Assembly: GCF_000612585.1 (NCBI RefSeq)
Contig: NZ_JFCA01000016.1
Span: 54,804-118,803, forward strand
Origin: Pseudomonas sp. CHM02
GTDB lineage: Bacteria > Pseudomonadota > Gammaproteobacteria > Pseudomonadales > Pseudomonadaceae
Direction of reading: 5' to 3'
Length of the DNA stretch: 64,000 nucleotides
This document shows positions 8,804-16,131 of the stretch, piece by piece. The notes beneath the pieces are model-generated. The model searched no databases, was not told the DNA's origin, and was given only the letters and a program-made list of their open reading frames with translations. How positions within the stretch are numbered: the first letter of the stretch is position 1; the number at the start of each line of letters is the position of its first letter. A program made the position numbers and the translations under genes.

Positions 8804-8991
8804 GCGGTCACCATCTGGTGTGTCTGAGCGTGTGCATGACCGTGGAGCAATCCGACGATCAGGCCTTGGGGAATTCCGGCAGTCTTCGCAGTGTCTACCG
8901 CCTTGGCGATGGCGCCATCCAGATCGTTCACGGCCCTGCTGATGTCAGGGCTCATCGGTAGCGCGTGGCGCAGGCGGGTGACTTTGTTCAT
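8800..8991 (-). CDS. Hypothetical small phage protein
   Basis: 63 residues (MNKVTRLRHALPMSPDISRA), with GAGG eight bases before the ATG. It is mostly helical, with a His-rich end (GLLHGHAHAQTHQ) that might bind metal. It sits between the membrane protein genes and the previous small gene and overlaps the latter by four bases. Function unknown. Confidence 0.55.
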   Translation of the reverse strand: MNKVTRLRHALPMSPDISRAVNDLDGAIAKAVDTAKTAGIPQGLIVGLLHGHAHAQTHQMVTA

Positions 8992-9040
8992 CTGCAGAAC
9001 CTCGCGCCACGATTTGACGCATTCGAAAACGTGGCGCGGA

Positions 9041-9358
9041 TTACTGGGCTGTCCGGTTTAGAGCTTCGTCCACCTTGTCGACTGCCTGGGCTGCAGACGT
9101 TGCTGCCTTGGTGGCCTTCTCTGCTGCGGTGCCAGTCTGGCGAGTAAGCTCTTCCAAGCGCTTGTCACGCTCAGTCATCGCGGTGTCGTATGCCTCGCGG
9201 ATGCCCTTGACCTGATTGCTCTGGTTCTCGGCGAGAGACCAGTAGGCAGCCTGGTAGCCGAGAACGGCGCCGCCACCAACCAGCAAAATGGCGATAGCCC
9301 AGACCTCGGCCCGTCGCCACCAGCGGCGGGCGATAAATTCCAGTGCGCATCTGTCCAT
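9041..9358 (-). CDS. Single-span membrane protein with coiled coil, possible spanin-type lysis protein
   Basis: 105 residues. A basic N-terminus (RRWWRRAEV) is followed by one membrane helix at about 18-38 (WAIAILLVGGGAVLGYQAA) and then a hydrophilic helix with heptads and many Ala and Lys (about 50-105). N-in, C-periplasmic topology with a coiled coil is what an inner-membrane spanin (Rz) looks like, and the gene is coupled (TGATG) to another membrane protein gene. No outer lipoprotein partner with a lipobox was seen here. The call is inference from topology and place. Confidence 0.5.
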   Translation of the reverse strand: MDRCALEFIARRWWRRAEVWAIAILLVGGGAVLGYQAAYWSLAENQSNQVKGIREAYDTAMTERDKRLEELTRQTGTAAEKATKAATSAAQAVDKVDEALNRTAQ

Positions 9359-9729
9359 CAGGCGATTCCTCCCAGCTTGGTGCGCAGGCGAGTGATCTCG
9401 TCGCTCTGCTGCGTCACGCGGTCAGTGAGTTGGGCGACTTGGCTGGTCAGTGCCTCAATCTTCCCTTCCATGCGCCCCACGGCGGCTGCCAGGTCATTCC
9501 GCTCTTTCGCGAACTGATCGGCACGGGCCTCGGCTTCTTTGCGGGCGGCTCGCTCCTGGTTCAGCAACTCGTTCAGGCGCTTCAGCGTACCGATATCGGC
9601 GCTATCCATTGCGCGATCGGTCGCATCCTTGGAAAGGAAGCGGCGCAGCCAAAGCAGGCCGCCCAGTACAACGGTGGCGCTACCGCCCAGCCAGGTAGCT
9701 GTGCCTGGGCCGAGGTCAGTAGGATCCAT
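9358..9729 (-). CDS. Putative holin or lysis-associated membrane protein
   Basis: 123 residues from the ATG at 9729, with GGAG five bases upstream. A short N-terminus is followed by one membrane helix (about 11-30, WLGGSATVVLGGLLWL) and a long coiled coil (about 45-120, ending QLTDRVTQQSDEITRL). Pseudomonas phages often have such proteins next to packaging genes as holin candidates or holin partners. It begins the operon that runs to 8549. The endolysin is not in the window, so the lysis role remains unproven. Confidence 0.5.
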   Translation of the reverse strand: MDPTDLGPGTATWLGGSATVVLGGLLWLRRFLSKDATDRAMDSADIGTLKRLNELLNQERAARKEAEARADQFAKERNDLAAAVGRMEGKIEALTSQVAQLTDRVTQQSDEITRLRTKLGGIA

Positions 9730-9817
9730 CGTCACTCCATGAAGAAATTGGCCTTGGCCAGTAATAGGTCAGCCCCGGCGGCACTCCCAGCTCAGAGCGA
9801 AGGGAGTGGCGGAACCG

Positions 9818-9853
9818 AAAACGAAAAGGCCCGCCGTTATGGCGAGCCTTAGA
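9818..9853 (-). terminator. Terminator, minus strand
   Basis: On the minus strand, AAGGCTCGCC-ATAA-CGGCGGGCCTT forms a near-perfect stem followed by TTCGTTTT. It lies between the gene start at 9729 and the small genes to the right, so it ends transcription arriving from the right before the membrane protein genes. Confidence 0.65.
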
Positions 9854-9962
9854 GTGGTTGTGCTGTATTTTCAGACTCATCCAACGACGAGTTCTGTTTT
9901 TTTATAATCGACACGATAGAAATTTCCTAATGGGACCAAAAAACAATCTCGACTATTTCTAA

Positions 9963-10298
9963 ATGTGTCTGGCCTCGCTTCTTTTAGACCAGCGTCCAAT
10001 TCCACCGGGCACCACTTACACGAGCGATCGTCCATTGCGACTTTATGAGATTCACTACATGCAAGGTCGGTCCAAGAAAGTAGTTTTGTTTCGTCGAGAA
10101 GGCATGACTGAAATGAGCGCATGGCTGATCGCATCTCTATATGAGGGCGCATTCCTTGAAGAGCTGACGTCCCTAACCACTCTAGAGCAAGCCAAGCGAG
10201 TAGCCGATCGAAGGAACATCAGAAGCGTTAGATGGAACATAGCTACCGCTTCGATAAACAGGGATCGCACTATTGATGCACTGAATTACCTTCCCTGA
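9963..10298 (+). CDS. Hypothetical protein, DUF6555-like
   Basis: Plus-strand frame of up to 111 residues. The part from RLYEIHYMQGRSKKVVLFRREGMTE resembles a small Pseudomonas family (DUF6555-type: a strand-rich start, 'RREGM' and a helix, ending in 'VRWNIATA'). The start is unclear: ATG at 9963 has no ribosome site, TTG at 10035 or ATG at 10059 are alternatives. It has terminators on both sides, as morons do. A 91-residue frame on the other strand overlaps it and was judged less likely. Confidence 0.5.
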   Translation: MCLASLLLDQRPIPPGTTYTSDRPLRLYEIHYMQGRSKKVVLFRREGMTEMSAWLIASLYEGAFLEELTSLTTLEQAKRVADRRNIRSVRWNIATASINRDRTIDALNYLP

Positions 10299-10325
10299 TG
10301 CTGTCCTGGCTGCAGTGAAACTCAG

Positions 10326-10361
10326 GCAATAAAAAACCCGGCAACATGCCGGGTTTTAGGT
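10326..10361. terminator. Bidirectional terminator between two convergent small genes
   Basis: AACCCGGCAACATGCCGGGTTTTA (stem CCCGGCA/TGCCGGG) has an A-tract on its left and a T-tract on its right, so it works on both strands. It separates the plus-strand gene ending at 10298 from the minus-strand gene ending at 10370. Confidence 0.8.
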
Positions 10362-10369
10362 ATTCGGTA

Positions 10370-10636
10370 TTATTCCACGTAACTTTTGCGCAGGTTGCTA
10401 ACGTGAGTTCGGCCGTTAGGAATCGTCCCTTCACCGGCGATCACAACTACAACGTGCTCCCCAACGCAGGGCCTGATTCGGTTTTCAAGCCACTTGGTAA
10501 TACTGGTACGAGAGCTGGTAGCCCGATCATAGTCATAATCTTCGACGAGCTCATTAGGGTTTCCGCGAACGACAACCCTCATCTCCTCGATTTCAAAAAC
10601 CTTTTGCTCGAAAGCTGCGATAGATATTTTTGCCAC
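10370..10636 (-). CDS. Hypothetical phage protein
   Basis: 88 residues starting with GTG at 10636 (AAAGGAG seven bases upstream). The sequence (MAKISIAAFEQKVFEIEEMRVVVRG, with ENRIRPCVGEHVVVVIAGEG later) matches a type of short protein I associate with Pseudomonas prophages, but it has no function that I know. The gene is on its own between terminators. Its ribosome site lies inside a strong hairpin (10639-10669), so its translation may be controlled. Confidence 0.65.
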   Translation of the reverse strand: MAKISIAAFEQKVFEIEEMRVVVRGNPNELVEDYDYDRATSSRTSITKWLENRIRPCVGEHVVVVIAGEGTIPNGRTHVSNLRKSYVE

Positions 10637-10638
10637 TT

Positions 10639-10669
10639 TAAGACTCCTTTCATGAAAGGTGGAGTCTTA
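10639..10669 (-). promoter_or_regulatory. Hairpin that hides the ribosome site of the gene at 10636
   Basis: Perfect 9-bp inverted repeat TAAGACTCC / GGAGTCTTA (10639-10647 and 10661-10669) immediately before the GTG start on the minus strand. The inner sequence CCTTTCATGAAAGG (10646-10659) is itself a palindrome. Either pairing would bury the GGAG of the Shine-Dalgarno sequence. Could act as an RNA switch, or as a DNA operator. Confidence 0.6.
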
Positions 10670-10707
10670 TCAATCGGAGTAAAAAACTCAATGGCTTAAT
10701 GCCATTA

Positions 10708-10742
10708 TAAAACGAAAAACCCGACGCTTGGCCGGGTTCAGG
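10708..10742 (-). terminator. Terminator of the early leftward operon
   Basis: Minus strand: AACCCGGCCAAGCGTCGGGTTTTTCGTTTT, a GC stem followed by a broken T-tract, 70 bases beyond the stop of the last gene of the operon at 10815. Confidence 0.7.
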
Positions 10743-10814
10743 GTTTCGTGTGCGTTTCGCGTTACTTGTGCACTATGGGAAAAGTACGCGCAAAACCCCA
10801 TCATGTCAATATTA

Positions 10815-11492
10815 TTATGCCGCCTTTTGATCTTTTTCCGAGTGAATCACCTGCCATAGTGGTTGTTGAGCTTGAATATCCACTTCCTTTATCACTTCTT
10901 TCAGAGATTCCCACAGGTCGAGCCAGTCACGCGTCCAGTTCTTCGGGTCGATGGTCACGCCGAAGAACGCATTCATCTCAGCGGCTACCCGCGCCGGCCC
11001 CCACTCCGCAGCCCCGTGCACCTCCCCCTTGTACGATTGCAGGGCCAGGGTGACCAGGTACTGCGCCTTCACGCGCTTGGCCGAAGTCAGGTCAGGCAGC
11101 GCGGCTTTGGCGGTTATCAGCAGCACCGCGTTCAACAGATGCTTCATGTTCATCGCCGGGTGGTACAGGTAGTGCCCGAACTGCTGCACCTGGAACGGAA
11201 GCGTGTCGATGGCGCGCAGTACTTTGCCGATGGTGGCCAGGTGCGCGGCGCGAGCAGTGGAGCGGCCGGCGGGCGTACCGCGCGTCTCGCTTATGCTAAT
11301 CTTCTGGCGCACAACCTGAATGCGCTCTTCCTTGTCATCCCCCAGCGCAGCGAACACCGCCTCGGCCCGGCGCATACGCTGCCCCTTCTTGATCGGTGCT
11401 GATTGGGCCTTGTCGATGGCTACAGCGCTGATCGACGCATTCGATTCGTGCTGAGCCTCAGTCCATACCTGCCTTGCGTTGATCAGTTTCAT
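10815..11492 (-). CDS. Conserved phage protein in the position of late antiterminator Q
   Basis: 225 residues. It is the last gene of the minus-strand early operon, directly after ninG (ATGA-type overlap, 11489-11492), which is where lambdoid phages keep the late regulator Q. The protein is largely helical, with a basic N-terminal half (KKGQRMRRAEAVFAALGDDKEERIQVVRQKI) and a Trp-rich end (NWTRDWLDLWESL). I see no zinc finger of classical Q proteins, so the assignment rests on position alone. A terminator lies directly downstream. Confidence 0.55.
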   Translation of the reverse strand: MKLINARQVWTEAQHESNASISAVAIDKAQSAPIKKGQRMRRAEAVFAALGDDKEERIQVVRQKISISETRGTPAGRSTARAAHLATIGKVLRAIDTLPFQVQQFGHYLYHPAMNMKHLLNAVLLITAKAALPDLTSAKRVKAQYLVTLALQSYKGEVHGAAEWGPARVAAEMNAFFGVTIDPKNWTRDWLDLWESLKEVIKEVDIQAQQPLWQVIHSEKDQKAA

Positions 11493-12076
11493 GCTGCGAG
11501 CCCCTTTTTCAGTTCTCTGGTCTTTGCCCGGTAGTCGGCGGTCATCGCCTTCAGTTGCTCTATGGTGTATTTCTTCGGCTCATGCGGACCTTCCAGCCAC
11601 TCAACTGCCTCGGCGCCAATCTTTTCCAGCAAGCGCGGGCGGTAGCCGAGGATGTTGCCGGACTTCGATAGGTTGCAGTTCTTGTTGCACTGGAGGTGCA
11701 CGTTCAGCGGCTCAAAGCGGAGCTCTGGGCACGATCCGGTCGTCCTGTAGTGGCCGGCACAATACTGAACGTCTGCAGTGGTGCCGCATGAGATGCATGG
11801 CCGACCAGCATCACGCGCCCGTATCCAGGCGTTGAAGGCCTGTTGCGTGTCTTTGAGGTGGTCCGCCCTACTCTTCAGCTTCTCCTTGCGGACCTTGATG
11901 TCCTTGCGTTCGATGTTGGCCAAGGCCTTGCGCGCCTTCGGCTCATGCCTGGGCGCGTCGATCATTGCGCAGGCCGGGCTGCATACCGCCTGGCCCATGC
12001 GCGAAGGGACGAATGAGGCCCTGCACGTAGCAACGCGGCATTTTTTCGGCTTGGCCGGCTTCCTTTCGATGGTCAT
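11489..12076 (-). CDS. ninG: Recombination protein NinG
   Basis: 195 residues from the ATG at 12076 (AGGAGG upstream; overlaps the previous gene's stop as ATGA). The N-terminus has paired cysteines (KKCRVATCRASF and VCSPAC), the middle is a basic coiled coil, and the C-terminal half has the HNH-like CISCGTT...YCAGHYRTTGS...NVHLQCNKNCNLSKSGN typical of NinG (Rap). Lambda NinG is a Holliday-junction/branched-DNA endonuclease that works with phage recombination proteins. The pairing with ninB upstream supports the call. Confidence 0.92.
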   Translation of the reverse strand: MTIERKPAKPKKCRVATCRASFVPSRMGQAVCSPACAMIDAPRHEPKARKALANIERKDIKVRKEKLKSRADHLKDTQQAFNAWIRARDAGRPCISCGTTADVQYCAGHYRTTGSCPELRFEPLNVHLQCNKNCNLSKSGNILGYRPRLLEKIGAEAVEWLEGPHEPKKYTIEQLKAMTADYRAKTRELKKGLAA

Positions 12077-12342
12077 ACAGCCTCCTTGGCTTTCCGCTGC
12101 TCGGGAGCAAAGTCGCCGCGCAGGGGCATCAACCACTTTTCCCAAACGATGGCCTTGTCGTCGCTCACGACCCATACCGGATCGCCACCTTCTTGCTCAT
12201 ACACACCTGGATCCATTGGGTCTTTGCGATCCACGGGACTCACCAGATGACGGCTTATCAACTCGACGCATGTGCCGATCACTGGTGGGAAGGTGTGATT
12301 GATAACCAGCGCCAGGTCGCCCGGCTTGAAGTTATGGCTCAT
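12073..12342 (-). CDS. Hypothetical nin-region protein
   Basis: 89 residues (MSHNFKPGDLALVINHTFPPVIGTCVEL). The first half reads like a small SH3-type barrel ('KPGDLALVI...VGTCVELISR...VWVVSDD'). It sits between ninB and ninG with four-base overlaps at both ends, so it is part of the nin-type operon. Its function is unknown; related small barrel proteins in Pseudomonas prophages are uncharacterised. Confidence 0.7.
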   Translation of the reverse strand: MSHNFKPGDLALVINHTFPPVIGTCVELISRHLVSPVDRKDPMDPGVYEQEGGDPVWVVSDDKAIVWEKWLMPLRGDFAPEQRKAKEAV

Positions 12343-12809
12343 GCGGCCTCCTGGCTAAGCAGGTCAGAGAAGTACACGCCCTGCGGTGCAAAGCGAGCGA
12401 CGATGCGGTCGGTGTAGGCGATGCCCTGGGCACGATTGAATAGGCTGGTCACCGGGAAGCCGTCAGGGCCGAACAGCTTGCACTCCCCCATCATGGCCAG
12501 CTTCGTTTCGTAAGGAAGGTGGCGCATCACCCGGTACCACTCGGCCTGGAAGCCGGCGTCCTCGTTCAGCAGGATCTGCACGCCGATGTGCAATTTGCAG
12601 TACTGGCGGGCGTCGGCGGCGTCGCCGATCTGGGTCATCTCGGCGATGCGCTTGTACATGGCGAACCAAAGGCGGTTCTGGTCGAGGGTGCGGTCCTTGC
12701 CCGGGCGAAGGCTCACCACCACAAAGTGCTTGTCCTCGAACATCTTGGACATGCGGGTGATTGCCTCGGTGAGCATGGAGCGGCAGTTGACGGAGATTTT
12801 GTCAGTCAT
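12339..12809 (-). CDS. ninB: Recombination protein NinB
   Basis: 156 residues from the ATG at 12809 (GGAGGTG upstream). The sequence DRTLDQNRLWFAMYKRIAEMTQIGDAADARQYCK and LPYETKLAMMG..FPVTS is the classic NinB pattern. Lambda NinB (Orf) binds single-stranded DNA and SSB and replaces host RecFOR functions in phage recombination. The gene lies three genes after the replication genes, as in lambda. Confidence 0.92.
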   Translation of the reverse strand: MTDKISVNCRSMLTEAITRMSKMFEDKHFVVVSLRPGKDRTLDQNRLWFAMYKRIAEMTQIGDAADARQYCKLHIGVQILLNEDAGFQAEWYRVMRHLPYETKLAMMGECKLFGPDGFPVTSLFNRAQGIAYTDRIVARFAPQGVYFSDLLSQEAA

Positions 12810-13041
12810 TCGGCACCTCCACGTCCCGACACTCTTCGCAGTAGGCAAGCCGCCCAGCATGAGTCAGGTAGTAACCAGAAACGCTGACGATGCCTTTTCG
12901 CTCGCTGCCGAACTCCAGATACCCGAACTCTTCCATCTCCACGGCAAGCTTGGATTTGGTCTGGTATGGAAGGCGGTTTTCAATTTCAGCCGCGAAAACC
13001 TTTTCCAGCATGTTGAATACGCTTTTCGCCATACCTGTCAT
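12802..13041 (-). CDS. Hypothetical phage protein
   Basis: 79 residues if the ATG at 13041 is used, which overlaps the upstream stop as ATGA; ATG at 13032 is an alternative. Contains a helical start (MAKSVFNMLEKVFAAEIENRL) then a winged-helix-like passage (FGYLEFGSERKGIVSVSGYYLTHAG), and CEEC near the end. It could be a small DNA-binding protein, but this is only a visual impression. Overlaps ninB by eight bases. Confidence 0.6.
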   Translation of the reverse strand: MTGMAKSVFNMLEKVFAAEIENRLPYQTKSKLAVEMEEFGYLEFGSERKGIVSVSGYYLTHAGRLAYCEECRDVEVPND

Positions 13042-13490
13042 GACTGCTGCCCCTTGCCCATGGCGGCGTCGCAGTTTGCGCAAGCCCCGTTGTTCGCATC
13101 CATGAACCCAGCGCCGTAGCTGTTCGCTGAATGACCATCACCGCACGCACACCAAATCACTTCGTCGCTTGGCTGATGCTTGCGCAGCGCATCGTTCTCG
13201 GCCCGAAGATCATCAGCTATGCGAGCGGAGGTATCAGCGAGGTGGTTAACGCCCCACTGGACCTTTCCAACTAGCTGAATGGCGGTCAGCGTTTCGGCGT
13301 TGTAGCCGCCAGCACCCAAAGTCGACGCCAGGGAGCGCATACCTTCTTCGAACACTTCGTTCTCGGCCTTGAGCTGGTCGCGCTCGACCAGCAGTGCCTG
13401 GGCTATGGAATGGAACTGACGGCGGGACAACTCGCTTTCCATTGCCATCTCGAAAGGCATTCCGATTGCACCTCTGGTGATTTCGCTCAT
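13038..13490 (-). CDS. Hypothetical phage protein with C-terminal Cys cluster
   Basis: 150 residues. The first 105 residues are helical with a coiled coil (IAQALLVERDQLKAENEVFEEGM), similar in style to Ea22-like accessory proteins. The last 45 carry four cysteines (WCACGDGHS and ACANCDAAMG) that could bind zinc. Coupled by four-base overlaps to both neighbours. Role unknown. Confidence 0.6.
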   Translation of the reverse strand: MSEITRGAIGMPFEMAMESELSRRQFHSIAQALLVERDQLKAENEVFEEGMRSLASTLGAGGYNAETLTAIQLVGKVQWGVNHLADTSARIADDLRAENDALRKHQPSDEVIWCACGDGHSANSYGAGFMDANNGACANCDAAMGKGQQS

Positions 13491-14200
13491 GTCCGTTGCT
13501 CCGTGGTCTTCTTGCCAAACTTGGCCAGCAGCAGTTCGCGGGCGGACTTGCCGTCGGCCGGGATGCCCTGCTTGAGGATTCGCGCTTGGGTCCGCTGGTC
13601 AGCCAGTTCGTTGGCCAGTTCGAATTCGGTCTTCTGGCTGTCGTGACCGATTCCGGTTGCGATCCGGCCGTCGAGCGGCAACCTGGCCTGGGCACGGCGA
13701 AGGATGATTTCGTAGTTGCGGTCGAACCTGGCGCGCAGCCCCTTGTCTTCCTGCTTGGCGCCTCGAAGGTCGAATAGACCGGTAGCCTCGGCGGCCAGCT
13801 TCACCGCTTCGTGGCTGTACGTGGTCATCAGCGCTTCAATCCAGGCGTCACCAACGGCTGGCATGCCGAAGTCCTCAGGCCCTGGTGTGCACATGGCGAT
13901 GAACTCACCGACGCTCGGAGCGAACGGTTTCTTGAGCTTGCGGCACTTCTGGATACCGAACTCGATCTGCTCCAGGGTGCGGATACCCTCGTCGGCGAAC
14001 TCCTTGATCCATTCGGCCTTGGCGGCGTCGAGCGCTTCGGTGGATGGCCAGGCTTGGCGCCATGCAGGGAAGATCCCGCGCAGGCGACGGAACAGGTCAT
14101 TCACCACTTCCGCCGTCTGCGGCGTCACCTGGAGAGGCTGGCGAGGCTCTACGGCAGGCAGGTTGCCCATGGTAGCCATCAGTTGGTTGGCTGGCTTCAT
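13487..14200 (-). CDS. Replication protein P-like helicase loader
   Basis: 237 residues. The region VVNDLFRRLRGIFPAWRQAW...KAEWIKEFADEGIRTLEQIEFGIQKCRKLKKPFAPSVGEFIAMC is the signature of lambda replication protein P family members. Lambda P brings the host DnaB helicase to the O-bound origin. It follows the O-like gene with a four-base overlap, the same O-P order as lambda. The C-terminal 90 residues are charged and variable. Confidence 0.85.
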   Translation of the reverse strand: MKPANQLMATMGNLPAVEPRQPLQVTPQTAEVVNDLFRRLRGIFPAWRQAWPSTEALDAAKAEWIKEFADEGIRTLEQIEFGIQKCRKLKKPFAPSVGEFIAMCTPGPEDFGMPAVGDAWIEALMTTYSHEAVKLAAEATGLFDLRGAKQEDKGLRARFDRNYEIILRRAQARLPLDGRIATGIGHDSQKTEFELANELADQRTQARILKQGIPADGKSARELLLAKFGKKTTEQRT

Positions 14201-14946
14201 GGGCTCACCACAATCCCTTCGGCCCAGGCGTTGCTGTCGAAGTCGGGCTCATTGCTTTGGCGTGCCGGGAACTGCCTGATGTTCGATGCCGCTGCGCGAT
14301 TTCGGTCGTTCAGCACCCACTTCACCAGCATCTGCACCCACTCGGCCTGAGTATTCACCTGGCCGCGAGGTTCGTAGTGAGCAGTGAATGCGCGCCGCGC
14401 CTCTTCGGTGAACAGGTCCAGCGCCACGCCAGAGTGAACCGAGTAGGTTTTCAGAAGCTTGTGATCAGGATTCCAGTCGAGGGTCATTTCGCTGGGCATG
14501 CGAGGGTCAACCGACTCACGCGCAGAGAGAGGTTCTTTATTCTTCTCTTTCTCTTCTTTAGGTAACGCACTTTTAACGCTGGCAGCGTTACCTTTTGCGT
14601 TACCTGACTTATGTCCGGCAACCCTGCGAGCCGTCAAAGCCCTGTTTTTAGCGGTCTTCCCGTTATGACGGTCGAAATGAGGGAGGCTGATAACACCCTC
14701 GCACTCAACCATCCAATCGACCAGTTTCATGTAGTCGCAGAACTCGTTAACGCCAACGAGACGATCAAGTAACTTTTTAGTAACGCTCGGAGCGTTACCA
14801 TTTTCTGTCTGCTGATCGAACCAGCCCCAAACGCGCATGAGCTTGCCCACGACAGCATCTGGATCGATACCAGCCCACTCCGCGATCTGGCAAACCTCTG
14901 GCTTGTCCAGGGTGCACAGTTCGAATTTTATCCAATCACCGGCCAT
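14197..14946 (-). CDS. Replication initiator, O-like with DnaT-type C-terminal domain
   Basis: 249 residues. The N-terminal 100 residues (MAGDWIKFELCTLDKPEVCQI; WGWFDQQTENG; VSLPHFDRHNGKTAK-like end) resemble the winged-helix part of phage O-type initiators. A low-complexity basic linker (about 105-150) follows, then MTLDWNPDHKLLKTYSVHSG...FTAHYEPRGQVNTQAEWVQMLVKWV, the DnaT-like DNA-binding domain. The linker DNA holds a cluster of TAACGC words that may be the origin. Followed by gene P, preceded by Rha (TAATG overlap). Confidence 0.8.
   Translation of the reverse strand: MAGDWIKFELCTLDKPEVCQIAEWAGIDPDAVVGKLMRVWGWFDQQTENGNAPSVTKKLLDRLVGVNEFCDYMKLVDWMVECEGVISLPHFDRHNGKTAKNRALTARRVAGHKSGNAKGNAASVKSALPKEEKEKNKEPLSARESVDPRMPSEMTLDWNPDHKLLKTYSVHSGVALDLFTEEARRAFTAHYEPRGQVNTQAEWVQMLVKWVLNDRNRAAASNIRQFPARQSNEPDFDSNAWAEGIVVSP
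14561..14798. other. Candidate phage replication origin (TAACGC repeat cluster)
   Basis: Seven copies of TAACGC or its complement GCGTTA lie within 240 bases inside the O-like gene: 14563, 14574, 14585, 14597, 14748, 14781 and 14792. Four of them form two palindromes, TAACGCTGGCAGCGTTA (14574-14590) and GTAACGCTCGGAGCGTTAC (14780-14798). In lambda the initiator's binding repeats also lie inside gene O. Part of the repetition may come from the protein's repeated Gly-Asn-Ala codons. Confidence 0.55.
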
Positions 14947-15755
14947 TACTTGGCTCCTTTGCCGACAAGGCCGGCCAATTCGAGGAAGCGATCCACGTAC
15001 CAGTGAGGCTGCGTCTCGCGGGGGCTTTGAGGGCTGGTGAGGTTCTTGCCGTAGGCCATGCCCTTCTCGGTCACGGACCAGAAGTCCACCATTTCCTGCT
15101 TGGAGTTTTTGCGCTGGAGCACCTTGAGGAAGCCGTGGGCCTCAAGTGCAAGGTTGAAGGCGCGGGCGGTGCTGGCGATGGCGTGATCTTTGATCAGGGC
15201 GGTGATTGCCTTGGTGGGCATCGAAGAGCCACCAGCGGCATCGGGGGCGGCGTCAACGGCGTACCCTGGGAGGAACTTAGGATCCAGGCCATTGTTCTGG
15301 GCGATCTTGGTGAGCATTGCCATCTGACAGGACGCGGCAGGCTTCAGCAGGTGCGTGAAACACTCCATGATGGCGATCTCGCCGATTACCTTGGTGCCGG
15401 TGAGTTGGACCTGTTCGCGAGCACCCTGCTGCTGTTCCAGTTCACGCCAGCGACGGATCACTTTCATGCGTAGGCCAGCGCTGTACCCTGTCAGCAGGCA
15501 ATCCGTGTGTTCGCGGTCAAGCAGATACTCAACCTGCTCTCGATTCCGGCTGTCGTTGTAAATGTGAGCAAATTCGCTCACATCTACTTTCAGCTCTACG
15601 GCCATGGCCTGAATATCGCGTTTCACGTCTGGGTGACGTTTGCCGGTGAGATTCGCGATCTCGCGTGACGACATAGTCCGCGCCACGTTTTCAGATTGCG
15701 AAAAACGTGGCGCGGGATTGGCAGGGGTATTGACGGGAATCGATTGTGTATTCAT
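14946..15755 (-). CDS. Rha-family phage regulatory protein
   Basis: 269 residues from the ATG at 15755 (GAGG upstream). The N-terminal SSREIANLTGKRHPDVKRDIQ...YLLDREHTDCLLTGYSAGLRMKVIRRWRELE is the pRha domain, a winged-helix-like DNA-binding module named for phage phi-80/P22 relatives where it interferes with growth in IHF-deficient hosts. The C-terminal part (TKAITALIKDH...LKVLQRKNSKQEMVDFWSVTEKGMAYGKN) resembles an antirepressor-type second domain. Probably a regulator in the early operon, first gene after the cII-like gene. Confidence 0.85.
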   Translation of the reverse strand: MNTQSIPVNTPANPAPRFSQSENVARTMSSREIANLTGKRHPDVKRDIQAMAVELKVDVSEFAHIYNDSRNREQVEYLLDREHTDCLLTGYSAGLRMKVIRRWRELEQQQGAREQVQLTGTKVIGEIAIMECFTHLLKPAASCQMAMLTKIAQNNGLDPKFLPGYAVDAAPDAAGGSSMPTKAITALIKDHAIASTARAFNLALEAHGFLKVLQRKNSKQEMVDFWSVTEKGMAYGKNLTSPQSPRETQPHWYVDRFLELAGLVGKGAK

Positions 15756-15888
15756 TATTGCCTCGCTGATGTAGCAATGAGCCAGGCCACGAACCTGGCT
15801 TTTTTGTGCCTGAAATTCAGGCGTTATAGGTGTCCGGCGCATCCGTGGTAATTTCGAATTTCCACAAACGAAGGCCAGGAGGCCGGAC

Positions 15889-16131
15889 ATGTCATTGATA
15901 GATACTCAAAACTTCAACATCACCTGCGGCGAGTGCGCCCACCAATTCCCTCATTCGGTCGGTTATCTGAAGCTCAATGACCGAATGACCATCTGCCCCG
16001 AATGCGGGAATCGCCACCAACTCGACAAAGCCGGGTTTGAGGCTGCCGTCGCTGAGGGTGAAAAGCAGATCGAGGACCTTCAAGCGAAGGTGCGGAACAT
16101 CGGAGAGAATCTGTTCAAGGGCGGCAAATAA
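15889..16131 (+). CDS. Small zinc-ribbon protein
   Basis: 80 residues. AGGAGG lies seven bases before the ATG at 15889. CGECAHQF (about 13-20) and CPECGNRH (about 36-43) form a four-cysteine zinc ribbon; the second half is helical (EAAVAEGEKQIEDLQAKV). It runs against the surrounding minus-strand operon and overlaps an opposite-strand frame over its full length. Might bind DNA or another protein; the role is unknown. Confidence 0.65.
   Translation: MSLIDTQNFNITCGECAHQFPHSVGYLKLNDRMTICPECGNRHQLDKAGFEAAVAEGEKQIEDLQAKVRNIGENLFKGGK

Noticed and set aside
9877..10152. 91-residue minus-strand frame opposite to the DUF6555-like gene
   Set aside because: No ribosome site, Cys/Ser-rich unstructured sequence, and the plus-strand frame has a better protein pattern.
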